Position numbers and translations under genes: made by a program. From Verrucomicrobiota bacterium (GTDB lineage Bacteria > Verrucomicrobiota > Verrucomicrobiia > Chthoniobacterales > UBA10450), in assembly GCA_003218375.1 (NCBI GenBank), contig QHNH01000022.1:1-64000 (forward strand): a stretch of 64,000 nt of DNA, given 5' to 3'. Below are positions 1 to 8,035 of this stretch, piece by piece. A model generated the notes under the pieces. It worked only from the letters and a program-made list of their open reading frames with translations, searched no databases and had not been told where the DNA came from. Position 1 is the stretch's first letter, and every line of letters begins with the position of its first letter.

Positions 1-1038
1 GAAGAGCTGCTCGAGAAAAAGCGGACGCGCCGGATGGATGATCCGCGTTTTTCGATTTGCGACACGGACGAAGAAATCGGTTCCGCGGAAACGATCCGCG
101 ACCATGAGCTGAAAGAGCGGCAGGCGACTGCGTTCGTTTCGATCATGCAGGGCTGCAACATGCATTGCACATTTTGCATCGTGCCCAGGACGCGGGGCCC
201 CGAACGCAGCCGCTCGATCGACGAGATCGTGCATGAGGCGCGGAATCTGGTCGCTCGCGGGGTGAAAGAAGTCACGCTCCTCGGACAAATCGTGAATCTT
301 TACGGCCGGCACGAATTCCCGGCGATCGGCGACAAGAGTCCGTTCGTGCAACTTCTCGAAGCCGTCCATGCAATCGAAGGCCTGGAGCGCCTCCGTTTCA
401 CCTCGCCGCATCCGATTGGATTCCGCGACGATTTGCTCCGGGCCTTGAGCGATCTGCCGAAATTGGTGGAGCACGTCCACCTTCCGCTGCAATCCGGTTC
501 GGACCGCATCTTGAAGTTGATGCATCGGCCCTACACGGCGGAAAAATATCGCGCGCTTGTGAAGCGCATTCGCGAAACTCGCGACGAAATCGCGATCACG
601 ACTGACGTGATTGTCGGTTTTCCAGGCGAAGAAGAGGACGATTACCAGCGGACCCGCGATCTCGTCGAGGAAATCCAATTCGATAACGCGTTCGTATTCC
701 GTTACTCGACCCGGCAGGAAACGCCGGCCGCCGCGATGCCGCAGATCGACGAGCGGGTGAAAGAGGCGCGCAACCAGGATCTACTGACCGTGGTCGACGC
801 GTCCGCGCAGCGCATCAACGCGCGGCTGGTCGGACGCGATCTCGAAATCCTGTGCGAAGGACCGAGCCGCACGAATGCGAGCCGGCTGATGGGGCGGACG
901 CGCACAAACAAGATCGTCGTCTTCGAAGGCGAACCGGAGCTCGCGGGTCAGCTCTTCGACATCCGCGTCGCGGAGGCGACTGGATTCAGCTTGTATGGGA
1001 CGCCGGTCATGCAACCGTCCTCTCCGGTTTTCGCATGA
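1..1038 (+). CDS. miaB: tRNA-2-methylthio-N6-dimethylallyladenosine synthase MiaB (5' truncated by window edge)
   Basis: The reading frame is open from the first base, so the N-terminal UPF0004 domain lies outside the window and the ATG at 34 is internal. The radical-SAM motif CNMHCTFC, whose three cysteines bind the [4Fe-4S] cluster used with SAM, is at 154-177. Downstream come the GVKEVTLLGQ, HVHLPLQSGS and TDVIVGFPGE segments typical of methylthiotransferases, and a C-terminal stretch of TRAM-domain size. MiaB adds a methylthio group to i6A37 of tRNAs that read codons starting with U. GQ(I/N)VN-type wording and the lack of a ribosomal-protein-specific pattern favour MiaB over RimO or MtaB. 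The stop overlaps the next gene's start (ATGA), suggesting translational coupling. Confidence 0.93.
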   Translation, partial: EELLEKKRTRRMDDPRFSICDTDEEIGSAETIRDHELKERQATAFVSIMQGCNMHCTFCIVPRTRGPERSRSIDEIVHEARNLVARGVKEVTLLGQIVNLYGRHEFPAIGDKSPFVQLLEAVHAIEGLERLRFTSPHPIGFRDDLLRALSDLPKLVEHVHLPLQSGSDRILKLMHRPYTAEKYRALVKRIRETRDEIAITTDVIVGFPGEEEDDYQRTRDLVEEIQFDNAFVFRYSTRQETPAAAMPQIDERVKEARNQDLLTVVDASAQRINARLVGRDLEILCEGPSRTNASRLMGRTRTNKIVVFEGEPELAGQLFDIRVAEATGFSLYGTPVMQPSSPVFA

Positions 1039-1586
1039 TCTATCATTTGTCGCTCCAAGCCGCCGGCTACATAGCCGGTATTTTCCTCTCCCTTTTTGGG
1101 TTGTGGGGATTAATTCGGCCGGGCGCGTCGCAGGCCGCCGCGCGAACTTTGCCGCGTTCCCGCGTGGCCGGCTTCGTCCTGCTGACGATCGCCTTCTTCT
1201 GGAGTTTCTGGCTTCTGGCCACTATGGAGATGGGTGAATTCTCCGGCTTCCGGAAACCGCTCCTCTTCATCTTGCCGGTCGGCTTTCTCCTGGTGTTGCG
1301 GTTCGTGGACGAATTTCTGGCGGCGCGCGCTCTCGGCATTCTCTTTCTGCTCGCGGCCGAGCCGTTGCTCGACGCCGCCTTTTTCCGGACCGAATCGACT
1401 CGGCTGCTCGTGACGGTGTTTGCTTATCTGCTGATCGTGATTGGATTGGTCTGGGTCACGATGCCTTATCTCTTGCGCGATCAAATTAGTTGGAGCGCGC
1501 GCACGAATAGCCGTTGGCGTTTCACTCACGGCCTGGTCTTTATCTACGGCGCAGCCATTCTCGCCTGCGCCGTGACGCGTTACTGA
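1035..1586 (+). CDS. Hypothetical multi-pass inner-membrane protein
   Basis: A 183-residue protein that I do not recognise. The ATG overlaps the miaB stop, which decides the start and implies coupled translation; a longer in-frame reading inside miaB is unlikely. Hydrophobic segments begin near the N-terminus (LSLQAAGYIAGIFLSLFGLW) and recur around residues 45-65, 75-90, 95-110, 120-145 and 160-180, giving about five or six membrane spans joined by short, basic loops. There are no metal-binding or catalytic motifs. Pairing with miaB may only reflect convenient co-transcription. Function is unassigned. Confidence 0.7.
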   Translation: MIYHLSLQAAGYIAGIFLSLFGLWGLIRPGASQAAARTLPRSRVAGFVLLTIAFFWSFWLLATMEMGEFSGFRKPLLFILPVGFLLVLRFVDEFLAARALGILFLLAAEPLLDAAFFRTESTRLLVTVFAYLLIVIGLVWVTMPYLLRDQISWSARTNSRWRFTHGLVFIYGAAILACAVTRY

Positions 1587-1589
1587 TTC

Positions 1590-1614
1590 CTGTAGCCGCG
1601 ATCGCTGATCGCGG
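1590..1614. repeat. Short palindromic repeat, CTGTAG-ended type
   Basis: CTGTAG is followed by a perfect 8-bp stem (CCGCGATC / GATCGCGG, loop GCT). It fills most of the 37-bp gap between two genes and starts with the same CTGTAGCCGC word as the longer elements at 2505, 40792 and 57954, so it may be a short relative of that family. Confidence 0.6.
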
Positions 1615-1623
1615 CCGGTTTCG

Positions 1624-2547
1624 ATGAATCGCATCCTCGTCATCCGCGGTGGGGCGATTGGCGACTTCGTCCTCACCCTGCCGTCAATCAAACTGCTGCG
1701 CGAACGGTTCCCCGAAGCGCAATTGGAAATCCTCGGCTCCAAGCACATCGCCGCGCTCGCGGAAAAGCGCTTCTATGCCGACGCGGTTCGTTCGATCGAG
1801 TCGGCCTCGCTCGCAAGATTTTTCGCGAAGAACTCCGAGCTGCCGGCGCTACTCGAATACTTCGGCAGCTTCGATTTGATCCTCAGTTATCTCTACGACG
1901 CGGACACGATTTTTGAAACGAATGTCAAGAAGTCTGGCCGCGGGACGTTCATCGCTGGGCCATCCAAACTCGACAATAGCGAGCACGCGGCCCTCCAACT
2001 GGCGCGTCCGCTCGCCGCTCTTGGCCTTTCTCTTACGAATCCGGCCGCGTACCTTTTTCCAACGGAGGACGATCGATATGCCATCAGAACTCTGCTCGCG
2101 AACTCAGCGAAAATGATCGCGCTCCATCCCGGCAGCGGCAGCGAGACCAAGAACTGGCCGATCGAGAACTGGATCAAACTCGGCGACGTTCTGCTCGCGA
2201 ATGATCATTGTCTGATGATCATCGCCGGCGAAGCGGATACGGCGCGGACACAGCAGCTCAAAATGGCTTGGGAAGAAAAGCGGGTTCGGTTCGTCGAGAA
2301 CGTTCCGTTGCCGCATCTCGCTGCTTTCTTGGAAGGCAACTTTTTCATTGGCCACGATAGCGGAGTCTCGCACATCGCCGCGGCTGCGGGCGCGCGCTGT
2401 CTTTTGCTTTTCGGCCGGACCGACCCGGCAATTTGGGCACCGGCGAACGCAAAAGTGAAAGTGCTTCGAGCGCCGGGAGGAAAAATGGAGCGCTTGGAAG
2501 TTGAAACTGTAGCAGCCGCCCTGTGGGCGGCTCGTGAGTTGCGATAA
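1624..2547 (+). CDS. Glycosyltransferase family 9 (heptosyltransferase-like) protein
   Basis: A 307-residue protein with the two-lobed GT9 architecture. The N-terminal RGGAIGDFVLTLP loop is the acceptor-side signature of ADP-heptose:LPS heptosyltransferases. The second lobe carries LHPGSGSETKNWP and FIGHDSGVSHIAAAAG, the nucleotide-sugar binding segments, followed by FGRTDPAIWAP. It probably transfers a sugar to lipopolysaccharide core at the cytoplasmic face of the inner membrane. Overall similarity to GT9 is clear; the exact sugar and acceptor are not. The last 12 or so residues (TVAAALWAARELR) are encoded by a palindromic repeat that begins at about 2505, so the natural C-terminus has probably been replaced. 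Confidence 0.85.
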   Translation: MNRILVIRGGAIGDFVLTLPSIKLLRERFPEAQLEILGSKHIAALAEKRFYADAVRSIESASLARFFAKNSELPALLEYFGSFDLILSYLYDADTIFETNVKKSGRGTFIAGPSKLDNSEHAALQLARPLAALGLSLTNPAAYLFPTEDDRYAIRTLLANSAKMIALHPGSGSETKNWPIENWIKLGDVLLANDHCLMIIAGEADTARTQQLKMAWEEKRVRFVENVPLPHLAAFLEGNFFIGHDSGVSHIAAAAGARCLLLFGRTDPAIWAPANAKVKVLRAPGGKMERLEVETVAAALWAARELR

Positions 2548-2592
2548 CTGCGAAGGTCGCTCTCGCGCTTCGCATAGCGAAGCGGCTGCAGA
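2505..2592. repeat. Palindromic repeat family A, copy 1
   Basis: It starts CTGTAGC and ends GCGGCTGCAGAA, with internal CGCTTCGCATAGCGAAGCG hairpin and a GCCGCCC/GGGCGGC hairpin. It lies between the convergent GT9 gene and dnaN and overlaps the last 14 codons of the GT9 gene. Copies with the same ends and the same inner hairpin occur at 40792-40865 and 57954-58033. It may double as a bidirectional terminator, although no clear T-tract follows. Confidence 0.8.
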
Positions 2593-2605
2593 AGAACCGT
2601 TACAG

Positions 2606-3703
2606 CTATGAGCTGATGCGCATCGGCATCAGGACGTAGAGGAATGGGGTCTGGATCTTGAGCACCCCGGGACTCATCTCGTCGATCAGATCGAGGAACA
2701 CTTCGTCCTCGGTCAGGGCGCGGAGCGGCGCCATGAAAAATTCCGGATTGAACGCGATCGAGAAATCCCGGCCTTTGTAAACGACCGCGAGCGATTCTTT
2801 CGCTTCGCCGACTTCCGGGGTATTCGCGGTGATGTCGATGTTGTTCTTGGTGAAATTGAGTTTGATCGAGTTCGACTTGTCGCTCGCCAGCAACGAAACG
2901 CGCCGCAGCGAATTCAAGAACGTCTCGCGCTCGAGCGTGACGCGTTCCTTCGTTTCGCTCGGGATCACCTGCTTGTAGTTCGGGTAATTTCCCTCGATCA
3001 ATTTCGAAACCAGGAAGGTGTTGTTCAGCTCGAACGCGATCTGGCCGCTGCCGACGCTCACCTTCACTTCGCCTTCGTCCGTCAGGAGCCGGCTTAACTC
3101 CGTGACCGCTTTCGTCGGCACGATGATGTCCGCCTCGTGGCTCCGCGGAAATTCCAATTCGATGTCGACCATCGCAAGGCGCCGTCCGTCCGTCGCCACC
3201 AGGGTCAGTTTGTTTTCCTTCAAACTGAAGAGGAGGCCATTGAGAACGTAGCGCGTTTCGTCGGTTGAGATCGCGTAAGAGGTCTTGCGCAAGCCATCGC
3301 GCAAATCCTTCTGCCGGATCGTGACGACCTTCGCGCTGTCGAACTTCGGCAACGGTGGAAATTCTTCCTCGGGCAACCCGAGAATCTTGAAAAAGCTCTG
3401 GCCACTGCGGATCGACGCCGCGTTTTTCGCGTCCACTTCGATGGAGACTTCGCTCGAGGGCAACTCGCGGATAATCGTGAAGAGCCGCCGTGCCGGCAGC
3501 GTTGTCGCGCCTTCCTTTTCGACATTCGCTTCGAAAGCGCCGCGCACACCGACGTCGAGATCGGTCGTGGTGAGCAGGACTTCGGTGCCTTTCGCCTGGA
3601 GCAGGACGTTGGAAAGAATCGGCAGGGTGGTGCGGGTGCTGACGACGTTCTGCACCTGTTGCAAACCTTCGAGCAGCTTTTCTTTGGTGGCGCTGAATTT
3701 CAT
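2606..3703 (-). CDS. dnaN: DNA polymerase III beta subunit (sliding clamp)
   Basis: A 365-residue protein, the usual clamp length, starting with ATG and MKFSATKEKLLEGLQQVQNV. It has the three repeated clamp domains. Recognisable segments are ALYEL-equivalent ATDGRRLAMVDIE near residue 170 and the C-terminal LKIQTPFLYVLMPMRI, matching the conserved end PVL..MPMR. The dimeric ring encircles DNA and holds polymerase III and other replication or repair factors on the template. It follows dnaA by 81 bp on the same strand, the classic dnaA-dnaN order. Its stop lies close to the convergent repeat at 2505-2592. Confidence 0.97.
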   Translation of the reverse strand: MKFSATKEKLLEGLQQVQNVVSTRTTLPILSNVLLQAKGTEVLLTTTDLDVGVRGAFEANVEKEGATTLPARRLFTIIRELPSSEVSIEVDAKNAASIRSGQSFFKILGLPEEEFPPLPKFDSAKVVTIRQKDLRDGLRKTSYAISTDETRYVLNGLLFSLKENKLTLVATDGRRLAMVDIELEFPRSHEADIIVPTKAVTELSRLLTDEGEVKVSVGSGQIAFELNNTFLVSKLIEGNYPNYKQVIPSETKERVTLERETFLNSLRRVSLLASDKSNSIKLNFTKNNIDITANTPEVGEAKESLAVVYKGRDFSIAFNPEFFMAPLRALTEDEVFLDLIDEMSPGVLKIQTPFLYVLMPMRISS

Positions 3704-3784
3704 GTCGGAACGGAAAGCTAAGATGTAAGGCTTACGATTTTATTCGGCAACCGCAATCTCGGAATGCGCGCGGGAGTTGTCTCC

Positions 3785-5152
3785 CTAACGCTGCAGCGCG
3801 CTGTCGATGAAAGAAATGGTCTGCCGAATATTATCCTGCTCCTGCATCCGCCGCTTCACCAGCTTGCACGCGTGCAGAACCGTACCGTGATCGCGACCGC
3901 CGAACGCGTCGCCGATTTCGTTGAGCGAAGCCTTTGTCAATTCGCGCGCGAGATACATCGCGATCTGGCGCGGGAAGGCGATGTTCGCCGGCCGGCGCTT
4001 GCTCGTCATGTCGGCCAGACGGACATCGAAATGCTCCGCCACCCGCCGCTGAATTTGCTCGATCGTGACCGCGTGCCGCGCTTCTTCCTGGAGAATGTCC
4101 TTGAGCAGATGCTCGACGACGTCGTTGGTCAGTTCCTTGCCGCTAAGCGAAGCGAACGAAGCGACTCGCATGAGAGCGCCCTCCAGCCGCCGCACATTGG
4201 TGCGGATGCGGTTCGCGAGAAATTCGAAAACTTCTTCGCGCAGTTTGATCTGAAGGGTGTGCGCCTTCTTGCGCAGGATCGCCATCCGCGTTTCCACGTC
4301 CGGTGGCTGCAACTCCGCGGTCAGGCCCCATTCGAAACGGGAAACGAGCCGATGCTCGAGGTTCGCAATTTCCGACGGCGGCCGGTCGCTCGAGAGCACG
4401 ATCTGTTTATGGCCGTCGAAGAGCGTGTTGAAAGTGTGGAAGAATTCCTCCTGCGAGCGTTCCTTGCCGCCGAGGAACTGGATGTCGTCGATCAAGAGAA
4501 GGTCGGCCTGGCGATAACGCTTCCGGAATTTGACGAGGTTATTGTGCTGGATCGCGTCGATGAATTCGTTGATGAAGACCTCGCTCGAGAGGTACATCAC
4601 CTTGGCGCCCTTTTTGTTCATCCCGACGTACTGGCCGATCGCCTGCATCAGGTGCGTTTTGCCCAGCCCCACGCCCCCGTAAATGAAGAGCGGGTTGTAG
4701 GTGCGCGCCGGCGTTTTGGCAACGGCCAGGCTCGCGGCGTGCGCGATCTCGTTGTTGGGGCCGACTACGAACGATTCGAAGTTGTTGCGCGGATTCAGGC
4801 CCGGCGCGCCGCCCGATTGCTTGCCGTCACGGCCGCTATCGCGGGCAAATTCCTTGTTCGAAATTTCCGGCAGCTCTTCCTCTTCCTTTTTGGCCGGTCC
4901 ATCCGAAGATGTGGTGAACTTCACGTCGCGCGGCGCCCCAAACGCCGTCACGATCGCGGCCTGCAACGCGGCCATGTGGTTACTCTCGATCCAAAACTGG
5001 TAGATGTTGTTCGGGACGCGAAAGGTGAACGCTTCGTCGGTCGCGTGCACGAGCCTCACCGCGGAAAACCAGCGCTTGAAAGTGTCCGGACTTACCTGCG
5101 GCTTGAGGGCTGCCGACAGTTTCTGCCATAGCTGCGAATGCTTCTCGTCCAT
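3785..5152 (-). CDS. dnaA: Chromosomal replication initiator DnaA
   Basis: A 455-residue protein with all four DnaA domains. Domain I (about 1-85) is the helicase/partner-binding region, followed by a charged linker with a Lys/Glu-rich run. Domain III is the AAA+ ATPase with Walker A GGVGLGKT at residues 159-166 and Walker B LLIDDIQF near 220. Domain IV carries the DNA-binding signature around AFGGRDHGTVLHACK near the C-terminus, which reads DnaA boxes. The ATG start fits family length. A long antisense reading frame on the plus strand is a shadow. The gene heads dnaA-dnaN; the replication origin may lie upstream (5153-5678). Confidence 0.97.
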   Translation of the reverse strand: MDEKHSQLWQKLSAALKPQVSPDTFKRWFSAVRLVHATDEAFTFRVPNNIYQFWIESNHMAALQAAIVTAFGAPRDVKFTTSSDGPAKKEEEELPEISNKEFARDSGRDGKQSGGAPGLNPRNNFESFVVGPNNEIAHAASLAVAKTPARTYNPLFIYGGVGLGKTHLMQAIGQYVGMNKKGAKVMYLSSEVFINEFIDAIQHNNLVKFRKRYRQADLLLIDDIQFLGGKERSQEEFFHTFNTLFDGHKQIVLSSDRPPSEIANLEHRLVSRFEWGLTAELQPPDVETRMAILRKKAHTLQIKLREEVFEFLANRIRTNVRRLEGALMRVASFASLSGKELTNDVVEHLLKDILQEEARHAVTIEQIQRRVAEHFDVRLADMTSKRRPANIAFPRQIAMYLARELTKASLNEIGDAFGGRDHGTVLHACKLVKRRMQEQDNIRQTISFIDSALQR

Positions 5153-5678
5153 GCCGACTTGTTAACAGCGTTAAACACCCCGCGATACGCTCGGCGAGAG
5201 CGAGATCGGCTGGGCGAAAGGTAACTCGGTCGCGTGGTTTCTCCGGAGAAATCGCGGCGACGTTCCTGGGGAAAACTGGGTTAAGGTGCGAAAATACGAG
5301 GGAAAAACGCGCGAGACGCTGCGGCGCGATGCGTTTCCCGGGACAAAGGAAAAATCTTCGAGGGAAACTTCGTTCGCTCTGGCGGGTGTTATACTCATTC
5401 TAGCTCTTTGTGATCTTCGAATTCTGTTCACATCTTATTAACACCGGCGCTCTTTGTTCCCTGCCAGCGGCTTGAGATTAGAAACCGCGCCCAGAGCCGA
5501 CAAGAAAAAACCTGAATTTTATTTTCGTCCGCGAATCAAAAAAATCTTGACGAAAAATCGCGTTCGGAATTGTCGAGAGCGCTCCACGATAGAGCTGAAG
5601 CGAACCAGTTGACCCAATCCGCTCGCACGCGCAACATTGCGGCGGATTCATCCTGCTGCCTGCAGCGCCACTGCCGCA
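5153..5678. other. 526-bp gene-free region upstream of dnaA; possible origin or dnaA leader
   Basis: No convincing gene is present. Features seen: an AT-rich stretch at about 5505-5560, a one-mismatch DnaA-box-like word TTATTAACA near 5432, a TTGTTAACA-like word near 5159, and a minus-strand -10-like TATAAC at 5388-5393 without a good -35. No perfect TTATCCACA box was found, so an origin here rests on gene order more than on boxes. Confidence 0.3.
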
Positions 5679-6242
5679 ATGTCGTCTCCTTTTTCCGGAA
5701 AAATTTCCAATTCACCGTCGCGGCTGCGGGCTTTTTGGCCGGCGCTGATCGTTCTCCTGCTTTCGTGCGCCATCGCGCCGGCAGCCGAAGACATTCCACC
5801 GCCGTTCGGATTTCATTGGAACGATTCGATGACGAAACTGGAACAGGTGCTCATCGGGGCGAAGGCCAAGATCATTTCGCGCGATCGAAAAGAGAAGCGC
5901 GAGGTGTGGACCGTCGAAGGTCTGGTCCAGCCGGGGTTGAAACGGACGCTCTTCAGCTTCCGGGATGGCTTTCTCGTGGAAGTGGAACTCCAATATGAGT
6001 ATCCGGATTGGACGATCGAGCGTTACAACGAGCGGATGGGCGAAATCCGCCGCTACTTCGACGCCAAGTTCGGCACCGGCAAACTCGTCTCCCGTTCCCG
6101 CGACACGGACTCGGACGTGATCCAGACGCTGGTCGGCTACCAATGGATTGTCGGCGGCACGATGCTCGAGCTCTTCTACTTTTCCGCTCAACGCGACAAG
6201 GACCTTTTCCGCAGCATCACCGTCTCCTACAAGGCGATTTGA
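5679..6242 (+). CDS. Hypothetical secreted protein
   Basis: A 187-residue protein that I do not recognise. I prefer the ATG at 5679 over the upstream TTG/ATG-type start at 5637 because it puts basic residues and the hydrophobic core (WPALIVLLLSCAIAPAAA-like segment) where a signal peptide should be, with a probable cleavage after A-P-A-A. The mature part is about 150 residues, with alternating beta-type segments (KREVWTVEGLVQPGLKRTLFSF, FLVEVELQYEYPDW split by charged turns) and ends in AI. There is a single-domain look and no catalytic motif. It is transcribed away from dnaA and is followed by an inverted repeat. Confidence 0.6.
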   Translation: MSSPFSGKISNSPSRLRAFWPALIVLLLSCAIAPAAEDIPPPFGFHWNDSMTKLEQVLIGAKAKIISRDRKEKREVWTVEGLVQPGLKRTLFSFRDGFLVEVELQYEYPDWTIERYNERMGEIRRYFDAKFGTGKLVSRSRDTDSDVIQTLVGYQWIVGGTMLELFYFSAQRDKDLFRSITVSYKAI

Positions 6243-6244
6243 GG

Positions 6245-6328
6245 AGCGTTAAATCGTGAATTGAGAATCGTGTCAGTTAGCCACGCCGTTTTCCGATTCA
6301 CGATTCACGGATCACAATTCACGCTTCA
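6245..6328. repeat. Inverted repeat of AATCGTGAATTG-type words
   Basis: The left arm has AATCGTGAATTGAGAATCGTG-like text (6251-6271) and the right arm its approximate complement, CGATTCACGATTCACGG then ACAATTCACGCTT (6294-6326). The element fills the gap between two convergent genes, and its right edge meets the stop codon of the deformylase gene. No second copy was found in the window. Confidence 0.6.
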
Positions 6329-6886
6329 GAGCCTCTCCGTTTCTTTCTGCAGCCGCTTCAACCGGCTCGAATGGCTCACCTTCGACGCTGAGCTCATCCG
6401 ATCGATGAACAGAATCCCATTGAGGTGATCGACTTCGTGCTGCAGCGCTCGCGACAACAGACCCGATGCTTCGATCCGGAGCTCTTCTCCCTCGAGCGTT
6501 TCCGCTTCCATCTCGATTGCGGTCGCCCGCTCGATGTCGGCCGTGATTTCCGGAAAACTCAGGCAGCCTTCGCTTCCCAAGTCCGTCTCTGCGCCCAGCT
6601 GGAGCGTTGGATTAACCAGGACCAACGGCATCGCCGTCGCCAGATCCGCAATCGGCTTGCCGTTTAGTTTCAGCGTACTCGGCCGATCTTCCACCTGCGA
6701 AATATCGAGGACCGTGAGTTGCAGAGCACGTCCCACCTGCTGGGCCGCGAGGCCAATGCCGTTGGCTGCGTGCATCGTGTCGAGCATGTTTTCGGCAAGC
6801 GCGCGGATGTCGTCGTCGACCGCTTCGATTCGTTTGCCTTTCGCCCGGAGGATCGGGTCGCCGTATTTCCTGATCGGCAATCTCAT
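6326..6886 (-). CDS. def: Peptide deformylase
   Basis: A 186-residue enzyme that removes the formyl group from the N-terminal methionine of nascent proteins at the ribosome. All three deformylase motifs are present: GIGLAAQQ (motif 1), EGCLSFP (motif 2, with the metal-binding cysteine) and QHEVDHLNG (motif 3, the HExxH metal site). The start MRLPIRKYGDPILR is the family N-terminus, and its ATG at 6886 overlaps the stop of the upstream exbD (ATGA), so a longer reading through exbD is rejected. It is the last gene of the ogg-tonB-exbB-exbD-def unit, an association that looks positional rather than functional. Confidence 0.96.
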   Translation of the reverse strand: MRLPIRKYGDPILRAKGKRIEAVDDDIRALAENMLDTMHAANGIGLAAQQVGRALQLTVLDISQVEDRPSTLKLNGKPIADLATAMPLVLVNPTLQLGAETDLGSEGCLSFPEITADIERATAIEMEAETLEGEELRIEASGLLSRALQHEVDHLNGILFIDRMSSASKVSHSSRLKRLQKETERL

Positions 6887-7290
6887 TTCCCCTCTCGCGT
6901 GAAGGCCGGCAGGTTCTTCACGCCGGCGAGCTTCAACGCGTCCATCACCTTGATGATCGTGCCGAACGACGATTTCTTGTCCGCCTGCAAAGCCAGCGCC
7001 GCCCGGCGGGTCGGCGGCAAATTGCGGACCGACGCCTCCAGTTCGTCCACGCTGATGATCTGCCCGTCGAGCCGCACCTCGTCGTTCTCGTTCACACTCA
7101 CGACCGCGTGCTCCTGCTCGGAGGAGGCTTTCGTCGAAGTCTTGGAGTCCGGCAGATTGATCTGCACCTCGGGCTGGTCGCGTTTGAATGTGGTCGAGAC
7201 GACGAAAAAGATGAGCAGGATCGTCAGGATATCGACGAGCGACACGATGATGATGGAGGGGGCGCGCCGTTTCCGGACTGCGATTTTCAT
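6883..7290 (-). CDS. exbD: ExbD/TolR-family biopolymer transport protein
   Basis: A 135-residue inner-membrane protein with a short basic N-terminus, one transmembrane helix containing the functional aspartate (SLVDILTILLIFFVVST), and a periplasmic domain of about 90 residues ending FGTIIKVMDALKLAGV. ExbD works with the ExbB ring to harvest the proton gradient and drive TonB. The upstream genes are exbB and a TonB-like gene, so this is one complete energy-transducing set. Its stop overlaps the def start. It is not closely similar to the two ExbD proteins at 22.4 and 23.5 kb. Confidence 0.92.
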   Translation of the reverse strand: MKIAVRKRRAPSIIIVSLVDILTILLIFFVVSTTFKRDQPEVQINLPDSKTSTKASSEQEHAVVSVNENDEVRLDGQIISVDELEASVRNLPPTRRAALALQADKKSSFGTIIKVMDALKLAGVKNLPAFTREGK

Positions 7291-7311
7291 GGCAGAAAAA
7301 CAACCGCCGCC

Positions 7312-8010
7312 TTACCCGACCGGCGCGCGGGCCGCGGTTGGCGCCGTCGTTCGCGATGTCGCCAGCGCTTCGCCGCTCGGGACGCGACCATAATAACATT
7401 TCGCGATGAGGTCGGAGACGAGCGACTCCATTTCGACCGACATGACCTCCACTTTTTTCGAGAAGTAGCTGAACGCAATCAGCGCCGGCACCGCAATCGA
7501 CAATCCGAAGATGGTGCAGTTGAGCGCCTCGGAGATTCCGAGCGCGACCGCTTTGGTGTCGGACGCGCCCGTGCTCAACCCGAGGCCGGAGAAAACATGG
7601 ACGAGACCCGAGACCGTGCCGATCAAGCCGATCAACGGCGCGATCCCGGTCACGACTTCGAGCACGATCAACCCGCGCTCGAGACGGACCAGCTCGCGGC
7701 GCGCCCGCGTTTGCACCGACTCGATGTTCTCCGAACGCGGCCAGCGCAGATGCTGCAACGCCGTCCGGACCACGCCCGCAAGCGATGAGCTGTCGTCATT
7801 CACGATCCGCATCAACCGCTCCGCGCTGCCGCCCGGCATCAGCCGCTCGATCTCGCTCTCGATTACGAGCGGAAGCACCTTGCGCTCGCGCAACGTCATC
7901 GTCGCCAGGACGATCGTCGCAACGGTCACGATCGAGCAGAGCAGGAGCGGCCACATGAACGGGCCGCCCTTGTTCATGAAGGTCATCATCGTATGGAGTA
8001 TCTCGTTCAT
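7312..8010 (-). CDS. exbB: ExbB/TolQ/MotA-family proton channel protein
   Basis: A 232-residue protein from the ATG at 8010 (a GTG at 8019 adds three residues). It has a first membrane helix (FMWPLLLCSIVTVATIVLATM), a cytoplasmic region, and the paired helices around VVTGIAPLIGLIGTVSGLVHVFSGL and SEALNCTIFGLSIAVPALIAF that define the TolQ/ExbB family. The GTVxGL and TxxGL segments are conserved. It forms the pentameric channel that surrounds ExbD helices in the inner membrane. It is separated by 21 bp from exbD and by 25 bp from the tonB-like gene, consistent with one operon. Confidence 0.92.
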   Translation of the reverse strand: MNEILHTMMTFMNKGGPFMWPLLLCSIVTVATIVLATMTLRERKVLPLVIESEIERLMPGGSAERLMRIVNDDSSSLAGVVRTALQHLRWPRSENIESVQTRARRELVRLERGLIVLEVVTGIAPLIGLIGTVSGLVHVFSGLGLSTGASDTKAVALGISEALNCTIFGLSIAVPALIAFSYFSKKVEVMSVEMESLVSDLIAKCYYGRVPSGEALATSRTTAPTAARAPVG

Positions 8011-8035
8011 TTGGAGCACGCGAACCGCGCAATCA

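Noticed and set aside
3764-5131. 455-residue reading frame on the plus strand opposite dnaA
   Set aside because: It mirrors dnaA codon structure, has no family features and arises from high GC at third positions. The same holds for the long antisense frame over metK (37699-38850) and over the MFS gene.
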